DNA from: Verrucomicrobiales bacterium
Lineage (GTDB): Bacteria; Verrucomicrobiota; Verrucomicrobiia; Verrucomicrobiales; Verrucomicrobiaceae
Length of the DNA: 5,120 nucleotides
Assembly: GCA_003453085.1 (NCBI GenBank)
Contig: DMMK01000132.1
Location: forward strand, 1-5,120
Reading direction: 5' to 3'
Shown: positions 1 through 5,120 of the stretch, piece by piece
How the letters are laid out: the number at the start of each line of letters is the position of its first letter
How positions within the stretch are numbered: the first letter of the stretch is position 1
Made by a program: the position numbers and the translations under genes
The notes under the pieces: generated by a model
The model's database searches: none
Told to the model about the DNA's origin: nothing
What the model saw: only the letters and a program-made list of their open reading frames with translations

Positions 1-241
1 CTTCATCCGTGGGTAGGGTGGGCAGGTCGTCCTTCATGCCGAGGGCACGGTAATCCTGGCCGGAGGTGTTGAAAAGGGGGCGGAGGTCACCATCTTTGGC
101 GGCGAGCATGGAGCGCAGTTCGGGCACGCTCGGTGGGGTCTCGCGGATGGCGATTTCCTGATGGGCGATGCCCTGGGCTTTCAGCCACTTGAGGGCATTC
201 TTGCAGGTGGAGCAGCCCTGATAGGCATAGACTTTCAGCAT
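1..241 (-). CDS. ArsC/Spx-family (YffB-like) thioredoxin-fold protein, partial (C-terminus beyond window)
   Basis: The visible 80 residues start MLKVYAYQGCSTCKNALKWL, the beta-strand, redox loop and helix that open the ArsC/Spx/MgsR/YffB family. The two cysteines form a CxxC pair (C10-S-T-C13), as in Spx and unlike the single-cysteine C-x-x-S loop of many arsenate reductases of the ArsC type. The later segments ELRSML and LRPLFNTSGQDYRALGMK fit the family pattern, in which a helix precedes an LFNTSGxxYR-like stretch. Family members are usually about 110-120 residues, so roughly a third is missing at the left edge. The role is probably a cytoplasmic thiol-dependent reductase or redox-responsive protein; arsenate reduction cannot be claimed from this. 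The ATG lies 21 nt after the stop of the preceding gene, which suggests co-transcription. The leader is pyrimidine-rich with seven consecutive T and has no Shine-Dalgarno sequence. Family assignment is firm, exact function is not. Confidence 0.88.
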   Translation of the reverse strand, partial: MLKVYAYQGCSTCKNALKWLKAQGIAHQEIAIRETPPSVPELRSMLAAKDGDLRPLFNTSGQDYRALGMKDDLPTLPTDE

Positions 242-262
242 ACAAAAAAAGAGGGGCAAAAG

Positions 263-622
263 TTACCAGCCTTTAGTCGCGGCACCTGCGCCGATGAGTT
301 CTTCGGCTTCGTCTTCGACTTCCTCGCTGTCTTCTTCAAGCGGGGCAAAACGCTCGGACCGGAAGCCGAGTTCCTGCTTCACGGAGGAGTGCGGGTCTTC
401 GGGGTTTTGCAGTTCCTTCAGCAGCACCAGGATGTCGAATTCGGCATCGGTCAGCTTCAGCTCTGCATCGTCATTGACGCTGAACTTCGGGTTCGAGCGC
501 CCCACGGACATGGCCCGGATGGTGTAGGTGCGGCCTTTCTTGGGCAGGGCGCGGTAGAGGTCATAGACCCAGGGCTCGAATTGATCGTTGATGCAGACGA
601 CTTTTTGGCCGGTGGTAAACAT
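263..622 (-). CDS. Small hypothetical protein with acidic C-terminal tail
   Basis: This is a 119-residue protein if started at the ATG (MFTTGQKVVCINDQF). It has no signal peptide and no membrane segment, so it is probably cytoplasmic. Residues 1-40 (KVVCINDQFEPWVY, then a KKGRTYTIRAM strand) and GFRSERFAPL at 86-95 resemble, from memory, a group of small uncharacterised bacterial and phage proteins. These share a KVVCI-type opening, a central KGxxYTxR strand and a closing GFRxxRFxPL motif. The fold looks small and beta-rich, but no function can be named. From 96 to 108 ten of thirteen residues are Asp or Glu, followed by a short GAGAATKGW end. The frame stays open upstream to a GTG at 718 whose first bases overlap the hydrolase stop (GTGA), which would add 32 residues. 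Those extra residues are rich in Arg, Gln, Asn and Pro and look like read-through, so the ATG is preferred. Neither start has a clear ribosome binding site. Confidence 0.75.
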   Translation of the reverse strand: MFTTGQKVVCINDQFEPWVYDLYRALPKKGRTYTIRAMSVGRSNPKFSVNDDAELKLTDAEFDILVLLKELQNPEDPHSSVKQELGFRSERFAPLEEDSEEVEDEAEELIGAGAATKGW

Positions 623-714
623 GCGGTAGAGGGGGGAGGAAAAGCGGGGTTGGCCGTTGTTTGCAGTCGTTTGCGGGCGTTGGCAATGGTTTCTGGAGGG
701 AGCCTCGCATTCGC

Positions 715-2364
715 TCACAGCTTGCCGCTTTCGCGCAGGTGCTGTTTCAGGCGGCGTTTCACCTCGGCGATGACCTCGGGCTTTTCCACGCAGCCGTGCC
801 AGTAAGGCACCACCACCTCGGTCCCGGTAGCGAGGTGGGAACTGGAGTAGGGCACCACGCGGTCGCTGCTGTCCAGCAAGGGGCCTTTGCCAAACTGGCC
901 GACGATGCTGTGATGCGGCACCGGAATAGGCTGTGCGTTCAGGGCCTTCAAATAGGGGTGGCGGGGCGAAAGGGTGCCCAGACTGACAAAACCAAAGGTG
1001 CCCCAGTCCCGCATCTGCGGGGTGAGGGAATCAATGTTCCCGGTGACGATCTCCTTCGCCAGCACCATGGAATCTGTGGGCAGACGAATGAGGGCGGAGA
1101 GACGCGAGACGATGCCGCGATCTGCCATGGAGCTGCCTTTGTGAGGCACGGCGATGAAGATGAGCCGCTTGATGTAAGGCTGCTTTTCAAAGCGCAGCGT
1201 TTCCTTCAGCCGTTGCAGAGTGGACTTGGAGACCATGAGCTTTTCAGCCTCGCAGTTGAAGTAGGCGTTCCACAGGCCATCGCCGCTGTCGATGGTCTGC
1301 ATCCGGCTGAGGAGGCCGCCCATGCTGTGGCCTACCATGACCATGCGGTTCATGCCGGGGTCATCGCCTTCTGGGTCCAGCCGCGCACGGGCCTGTTCCA
1401 GCGATTGGCGGAGCTGCCAGGAGGTGGCGGGCACGGCCATGCCGGAGGGGTAAAGGAAGTACCAGGGCTGGTAGTGCGCCCGCAGCTCGGGATCGGAGTA
1501 GATGGCGTTGATCGTGTTGTACCAAATGTGGGGGTCTGACATCAGCCCATGCACGAAGACCACAGGGATGCGCTTGGGATCATAAATCTCCAGGCGATAG
1601 AGCTCGGCATCGTCCAGCACCTTGTCTGGAAACAGCAGGCCAGTGAGGGAAAAACGGCGCAGGAAACCATCATTGAGCGCCAGTTCCTTGGAGGCCGTGT
1701 AGTTGGCCGCCAGCGTGGTGCTACGCCCGGCCACGGTCGCCTTGGGCTGGCGCAGTGGATTGTAAAAATGCAGGTGGCAGGCACGCGGCTGGCCTGCCTG
1801 GGGCGGATCAAACTCCAGCACGGCAGTCAGCGTCAGTTGCGCGCCATTCAGCGGCATCATGGGATACTTCGCGGCGAGTTCTTCCGAATGCAGCACCTGC
1901 CCGACAACAGGCACGCCCAGCCCAGGCTCGATGACCGGTTCACAATCACGAGCGATGCGCACCTTGTCCGCCAGGATGAGGCGGTCCAGGCTCGCGGGCG
2001 AGACCTCCAGGGGATTTCCTGGGCCAGGCTGGAGGTTCACCGCATAGCTCCCCTTTTTACCTTCAAACACCGTTCCGGTTTCCCAATCGCGGGGCAGTTC
2101 CCCACGTGCCCAGTCCTTCAGTATGAAGCCCAGGGCACGCTCATAGGCGGCCTCGGCCTGCTGCTTTTCTTGATGGCTGGCACGTGGATTTTGCAGGGCA
2201 TCCCAGGCCTCCGCCGCACGCTCCAGATTCACGCTCACGCGCCGCTCCGTCACGCCAGGCCAGGTCCACGCCGGCTCGCGCACCTGCGGGGCCTTGGGCG
2301 GGCCGATGCAGCTAGCCAGGAGCAATAGAAGAGCAGTGAAACAAAGAAGATGGCGGGAGAGCAC
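715..2364 (-). CDS. Lipoprotein alpha/beta-hydrolase (lipase/esterase type)
   Basis: Starting at GTG 2364 gives 549 residues with a textbook lipoprotein signal: two basic residues (SRHLL), a leucine-rich core, then the lipobox L-A-S-C with the lipidated Cys at 19. The protein should therefore be anchored to a membrane on the periplasmic side. Residues 20 to about 265 match no domain I recognise. The catalytic domain follows: a strand ending FVHG at 270-273 (oxyanion-hole region), the nucleophile elbow GHSMGG with Ser347, IAVPHKGS at 404-411, a probable acid Asp501 in SSDRVVPY, and a probable His523 in YWHGC near the C-terminus. This is the order of a serine hydrolase triad, and FVHG...GHSMGG...PHKGS is typical of lipase- or PGAP1-like enzymes. 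The substrate (lipid, ester or other acyl group) is unknown. The frame runs open upstream to 2577, but that would cross a terminator, overlap the LEPR gene and bury the signal peptide. No good Shine-Dalgarno sequence precedes the GTG. Confidence 0.9.
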   Translation of the reverse strand: MLSRHLLCFTALLLLLASCIGPPKAPQVREPAWTWPGVTERRVSVNLERAAEAWDALQNPRASHQEKQQAEAAYERALGFILKDWARGELPRDWETGTVFEGKKGSYAVNLQPGPGNPLEVSPASLDRLILADKVRIARDCEPVIEPGLGVPVVGQVLHSEELAAKYPMMPLNGAQLTLTAVLEFDPPQAGQPRACHLHFYNPLRQPKATVAGRSTTLAANYTASKELALNDGFLRRFSLTGLLFPDKVLDDAELYRLEIYDPKRIPVVFVHGLMSDPHIWYNTINAIYSDPELRAHYQPWYFLYPSGMAVPATSWQLRQSLEQARARLDPEGDDPGMNRMVMVGHSMGGLLSRMQTIDSGDGLWNAYFNCEAEKLMVSKSTLQRLKETLRFEKQPYIKRLIFIAVPHKGSSMADRGIVSRLSALIRLPTDSMVLAKEIVTGNIDSLTPQMRDWGTFGFVSLGTLSPRHPYLKALNAQPIPVPHHSIVGQFGKGPLLDSSDRVVPYSSSHLATGTEVVVPYWHGCVEKPEVIAEVKRRLKQHLRESGKL

Positions 2365-2421
2365 CCCGGATGGTGGGATGGGCGGCCCGCAGAGCAAGTG
2401 CTTTAGAAGCAGGCCTGTAAC

Positions 2422-2451
2422 AAAAAAGGCGCTCCGGAAAACCGGAGTGCC
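2422..2451 (-). terminator. Rho-independent terminator of the LEPR-protein gene
   Basis: Read on the minus strand, GGCACTCCGG, a TTTT loop and CCGGAGCGCC form a 10-bp stem with one A-C mismatch, followed at once by six T. It begins 25 nt after the stop codon of the LEPR-protein gene and lies upstream of the hydrolase GTG start. It therefore probably ends the upstream transcript and makes the hydrolase a separate unit. Read on the plus strand the stem is complete (one G-U pair) but has no T-run, so it should act only leftward. Confidence 0.85.
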
Positions 2452-2476
2452 AGGAAAGCATGCGTGCAGACAAAGG

Positions 2477-4222
2477 TCAGTTGACTGTCTCCACCGCCAC
2501 CGTCTGAAGCGGGAAGGCAAAGCTGTTGAAATAGCCGGTCTCGAGATTGGCGATGTCATTGTCAGCCCCGCCATCAATCAGAATGGTGCTTTCAAAGAGG
2601 CTGCCCCGGTTAACCGCCGCTACGGTCCCACCAGCGGTCACGATGTCATCGCCTGCCCCTAGAAGGATCTTCACCGCGCCCCTGAAGATGGAGACTTTGC
2701 TACCAGCGACAGTATCCAGCACCACTTCATCCCCACCGGCTCCGGTGGACACTGAGTAGGCCATGTCGAGAATGCTGTCCTGCACCTGGACAAAGGCCCC
2801 TGCGGCCCCCAGAAGGTTGCCCGTCACCTTGCCCTGTACATAGGATTCCCGGATGTAAAAGTTATCGGTCACTGTGGCATTGCTGGAGTGCAGGATGCTT
2901 CCAAGAACCGAGGCATCGCGGATGGACAGATCTGCATTGCCCGTTCCCATGACGCTGGTGATATTGCCCAGCACGGTGATTGCGGTGGAGGTTCCGTCAA
3001 ACTTTCCGATATCCAAAAGATCTTCGGCGGTCCCACCGGTGTAGCTGACATTGCCCACCCTGCCGACGACGGGGTTAAACGTGCCTGTGTTGTAGCCATT
3101 GCCGAGCTTGAAGGTGAGAGCCCCGTTGATGGAGGCAAAGTCGCCGCCGATAGTGAAACTGTCCCCACCGCCGCCACCGGCGAGATTGACGGCCCCGCCG
3201 ATGGTGACGGACGGAGCCAGGACATTGAGGCTGTTAAAGCCGTCACCCGCTTTGACCGTCAATCCTTTCGCGATGGCGATCTGTCCACCCGAGGAGATCA
3301 GGCTGAGTGAATCGGTGCCGGTGGTGCCTGTGTAACTGAAGCTGCCTAAGGTCAGCAGTGAAACATCGAAAGAAGAGATGCCATTGCCACCAGCGCCAGC
3401 ATTGAATGCGAACGCACCGCCGATCGTGACCTCCCGCGAAAAGATGACGGAATCCGCCCCCGTGCCGCCTGTCACCGCCATCCCTCCGACCACACGAATG
3501 CTGTCGGTGACGAAGTTGCCCAGACGCAGGCTCATCGCACCAGCCCCCGTGGCCTTGATGGAAACAGCCCCCTCGATCATTAGCTCAGTGTTGGAGACAT
3601 CGTAGTTGTGATTATCGCCTGCAATGCCGGTTGCCAGGATGGCCAGACCGCCATGCAGCATCGTGTCACCGGAAAGGCTGAAGGCGCTGCTGCCTGAGCC
3701 GAAATTCAGGTTCAGCGCTTTGGTGAAGGTAGAGTCCACCAGAGTCACCGTATCCACCCCGATGCCGCCTTTGAAAGTGATGCCGCCGTGGAATCCTTCG
3801 GTGATGCTGAGGTCATCGTTGGCGCTGCCCCCATCGAAGGTGACGGCACCCAGCGTGCTGCATTGGAAAAGGCTCAGCGTATCGTTGCCATCGCCGCCGA
3901 GGATGGAAACGGTGCCTCTCATTTCCAGGCCATTTAGCTGTAGGTTGTCATTGTCACCACCCAGGTTGGCCTTGATCGAATTTTGCACGGCAATCGTGGT
4001 GGAGCTGAAAGGTGCCCCCGTGCCATTCAGAGTGAACTGTGTGCCTACGCCGCTGATGGTCCAGGCACCATAGCCCGTATCCACCACCTCGATGTTGTTC
4101 GCACTTGCGTCTCCGGTCAGCGTCAGCACGCCTCCAGATACGGTGATGTTGACAATGCCGGCTGGAGCCAGCCGAGGTTCAAGTGATTCCAAAACAGACG
4201 TTGGAAGAGGCAGAGTTTTCAT
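2477..4222 (-). CDS. LEPR-motif surface protein built of glycine/aspartate solenoid repeats
   Basis: The protein has 581 residues. The N-terminus MKTLPLPTSVLESLEPRLAP carries the LEPR motif found at the start of large extracellular proteins of Planctomycetota and Verrucomicrobiota. There is no ordinary hydrophobic signal peptide. The rest is about 20 copies of a 21-30-residue unit of the form G-x-h-x-h-x-G-G-x-G-x-D-x-h-x-h. Clear copies are GGDGNDTLSL (109-118), GGSANDDLSI (131-140), GGTGADSVIF (252-261), GTTGTDSLSL (299-308), GGGGGDSFTI (349-358) and LGAGDDIVTAG (521-531). The unit length and alternating hydrophobic residues suggest a parallel beta-helix. The GGxGxD core recalls RTX calcium-binding repeats, but occurs once per turn instead of in tandem nonapeptides. 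Acidic residues (50) far exceed basic ones (22), and there is one Cys, as expected outside the cell. No anchor or PEP-CTERM tail is present. The ATG follows a weak AGGA 10 nt upstream. A likely adhesin or surface-layer component; ligand unknown. Confidence 0.88.
   Translation of the reverse strand: MKTLPLPTSVLESLEPRLAPAGIVNITVSGGVLTLTGDASANNIEVVDTGYGAWTISGVGTQFTLNGTGAPFSSTTIAVQNSIKANLGGDNDNLQLNGLEMRGTVSILGGDGNDTLSLFQCSTLGAVTFDGGSANDDLSITEGFHGGITFKGGIGVDTVTLVDSTFTKALNLNFGSGSSAFSLSGDTMLHGGLAILATGIAGDNHNYDVSNTELMIEGAVSIKATGAGAMSLRLGNFVTDSIRVVGGMAVTGGTGADSVIFSREVTIGGAFAFNAGAGGNGISSFDVSLLTLGSFSYTGTTGTDSLSLISSGGQIAIAKGLTVKAGDGFNSLNVLAPSVTIGGAVNLAGGGGGDSFTIGGDFASINGALTFKLGNGYNTGTFNPVVGRVGNVSYTGGTAEDLLDIGKFDGTSTAITVLGNITSVMGTGNADLSIRDASVLGSILHSSNATVTDNFYIRESYVQGKVTGNLLGAAGAFVQVQDSILDMAYSVSTGAGGDEVVLDTVAGSKVSIFRGAVKILLGAGDDIVTAGGTVAAVNRGSLFESTILIDGGADNDIANLETGYFNSFAFPLQTVAVETVN
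2543..3961 (-). repeat. Degenerate tandem repeats within the LEPR protein (about 20 units)
   Basis: Residues 88-560 of the LEPR protein repeat a glycine-glycine-x-glycine-x-aspartate core at residues 88, 109, 131, 152, 174, 198, 225, 252, 275, 299, 325, 349, 373, 396, 425, about 448, 471, 493, 521 and 551. Spacing is a regular 21-22 residues at first and loosens to 22-30 later. The Asp is lost in several units (for example 174, 225 and 275). At DNA level the copies have diverged and only short words such as CCGCCGATNGTGA recur, so this is an old protein repeat and not a recent DNA duplication. Confidence 0.8.
4157..4192 (-). other. LEPR N-terminal motif of the repeat protein
   Basis: This stretch encodes residues 11-22, LESLEPRLAPAG. 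It contains the LEPR signature and then A-P-A-G, just before the first predicted beta strand (IVNITV). The motif is known from the N-termini of large exported proteins in Planctomycetota and Verrucomicrobiota and is suspected to mark them for export or processing. A-P-A followed by Gly resembles the A-x-A site of signal peptidase I, but no hydrophobic core precedes it, so cleavage there is only a guess. Confidence 0.8.
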
Positions 4223-4325
4223 AGGTCAGAAATCCTGGCAGGCAGCCCAAACGACAGCCCTCATTCAAGAGAATCCCTGAAGGGACTTCCAGGTATCACA
4301 CCCGCCTCACATTCTAACAAACTTT

Positions 4326-5108
4326 TCAATCCCTCGCCTGGCGGCTCACCTTCGCCTCATAGGCGCGGCTGTAGCGCATGAAGGTGAAAAACGCCGTGGC
4401 CACCGCGATCCAGAATCCGGGGAACCCATCCAGAAATCCGCGCCGCAGGATGTAGGCGCGGACAAAGCGCCACCAGGGCCGGAAGGCCACGGCCACCACG
4501 GACCAGCCGCGCCCCGACTCTTTTTCATGATCGGCAAAGACATCCGTGTAAACCACATGCTTTTCCAGGTAGTGCCCCATGTCCGTGAAGGAGTAATGGT
4601 AAAGATCCCCCTTCAGCGTCGTGTGCGGCCCGTCCACCAAGAGGCGCTCATGCACTTGGCTGTTGGCGTGGCCTTCCCAGCGGCCTTTGTCCCGGCGGAA
4701 AAGGCGCACTTTTTTGTCCGGGTACCAGTCACCATGGCGGATCCAGCGGCCCAAAAACCAAACCCTTCGCGCCATCCAGGCCGCGTCAAAACGACCAGCA
4801 TCTCCATGGTCAAAAAAGGCACGAATGGAGGCCAGCAGTTCGGGTGACAGCTCTTCATCACAATCCAGGGCCAGGATCCAGGGCTGGGTACAGAAACTGT
4901 TGCAGAGGTTTTTTTGAGCTGAAAAACCCAGCCACTCCTGATGGGCAAAGCGCGCACCAAACTCCGCCGCCACGGCAGCGGTGCCGTCCGTACTGCCACT
5001 GTCCACGATCACGATCTCCTCCGCCAACCCCACCGCACTGGCCAGGCAGCGGCGCAGATTGGCCTCCTCATTTTTGGAGATGATGGCGATGGAAAGCGGG
5101 TACGGCAT
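4326..5108 (-). CDS. Family 2 glycosyltransferase, WaaE/KdtX-like
   Basis: This is a complete 260-residue protein. The GT-A fold is clear: the opening strand LSIAIISKNEEANLRRCL (5-22), the nucleotide-sugar loop VDSGSTDGT (35-43), and the metal-binding D-x-D in ALDCDEEL (Asp82, Asp84). Further on, WIRHGDWYPDKKVRLFRR (122-139) and WEGHANSQVHERL (144-156) are the acceptor-side segments typical of the WaaE/KdtX branch, which adds a hexose to the lipopolysaccharide inner core. Length matches that family (about 250-260). Residues 204-245 hold aromatic and hydrophobic stretches with basic residues between them, which suggests peripheral attachment to the inner face of the membrane. It likely transfers a sugar from a nucleotide donor to an envelope glycan; the donor and acceptor cannot be read from the sequence. 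The stop is 103 bp upstream of the LEPR gene. The ATG lies 12 nt from the window edge, with no Shine-Dalgarno sequence visible (ATCCTCCCCGAC precedes it). Confidence 0.92.
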   Translation of the reverse strand: MPYPLSIAIISKNEEANLRRCLASAVGLAEEIVIVDSGSTDGTAAVAAEFGARFAHQEWLGFSAQKNLCNSFCTQPWILALDCDEELSPELLASIRAFFDHGDAGRFDAAWMARRVWFLGRWIRHGDWYPDKKVRLFRRDKGRWEGHANSQVHERLLVDGPHTTLKGDLYHYSFTDMGHYLEKHVVYTDVFADHEKESGRGWSVVAVAFRPWWRFVRAYILRRGFLDGFPGFWIAVATAFFTFMRYSRAYEAKVSRQARD

Positions 5109-5120
5109 GTCGGGGAGGAT

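Noticed and set aside
242..252. T-rich run just upstream of the ArsC/Spx gene as a terminator
   Set aside because: Seven consecutive T on the minus strand are present, but no stem precedes them; only the stop codon of the small hypothetical gene and a pyrimidine stretch do.
161..805. Plus-strand open frame of 214 codons
   Set aside because: It runs antisense across three different minus-strand genes and an intergenic gap, and its translation shows no coherent family pattern.
661..1539. Plus-strand open frame of 292 codons
   Set aside because: It lies antisense to the hydrolase, whose catalytic motifs are unambiguous. Its translation is rich in His, Gly and Val without recognisable motifs, as expected from the complement of a GC-rich coding sequence.
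1549..2328. Plus-strand open frame of 259 codons
   Set aside because: Antisense shadow of the hydrolase N-terminal half; no domain or ribosome binding site, and the opposite strand encodes a clear lipoprotein signal.
2543..3961. CRISPR or recent DNA tandem repeat within the repeat-protein gene
   Set aside because: Repeats are visible only in the protein; DNA copies are divergent, spacing varies by whole codons and the frame is kept throughout.
3624..4073. Plus-strand open frames opposite the LEPR gene (also 2888-3310 and 3378-3605)
   Set aside because: Pro/Ser/Ala-rich translations mirror the Gly/Asp repeats of the other strand; they are products of the repeat composition.
4274..4285. Small hairpin TCCC-TGAA-GGGA between the glycosyltransferase and LEPR genes
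   Set aside because: Only a 4-bp perfect stem (about 6 bp with a wobble on the minus strand) and no T-run follows, so it does not qualify as a terminator of the glycosyltransferase gene.
4292..4320. Possible minus-strand promoter before the LEPR gene: TTGTTA, 17-nt gap, GATACC
   Set aside because: Spacing is ideal, but the -10 box matches only three of six consensus bases and lacks the final T, so it is too weak to annotate in a 103-bp gap where some match is expected.

Overview
The window is chromosome-like, GC-rich bacterial DNA. It holds five protein genes, all on the minus strand, with gaps of at most about 110 bp. The likely source is a member of the Verrucomicrobiota (Prosthecobacter/Verrucomicrobium-like); Planctomycetota is the less likely alternative. 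The best clue is the 581-residue repeat protein. It begins with a short N-terminal LEPR motif (ESLEPRLAPAG), a hallmark of large surface or extracellular proteins in these phyla. Most of the starts also lack a convincing Shine-Dalgarno sequence. The assignment is an inference from recalled families; no database was searched.

Reading in the direction of transcription (right to left), the layout is as follows. At 4326-5108 there is a complete family 2 glycosyltransferase resembling the WaaE/KdtX lipopolysaccharide-core type. A 103-bp gap follows. At 2477-4222 lies the LEPR protein, which is almost wholly made of about 20 glycine/aspartate repeats and is probably a beta-solenoid surface protein. 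A hairpin plus T-run (2422-2451) makes a good intrinsic terminator behind it. At 715-2364 is an alpha/beta-hydrolase (lipase/esterase type) with a lipoprotein signal peptide, best started at a GTG. At 263-622 is a small conserved-type hypothetical protein with a very acidic tail. At 1-241 is the N-terminal part of an ArsC/Spx-family thioredoxin-fold protein, cut by the window edge.

The terminator splits the strand into two probable transcription units: the glycosyltransferase and/or LEPR gene upstream, and hydrolase - hypothetical - ArsC/Spx downstream. Three of the five products point to the cell envelope (glycan transfer, surface solenoid, lipid-anchored hydrolase), but nothing shows that they act in one pathway. 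I saw no RNA genes, CRISPR array, insertion sequence or phage gene. The long plus-strand reading frames are antisense shadows of the minus-strand genes. I did not find a clear new multi-gene system. The LEPR repeat protein is the item most worth a closer look.
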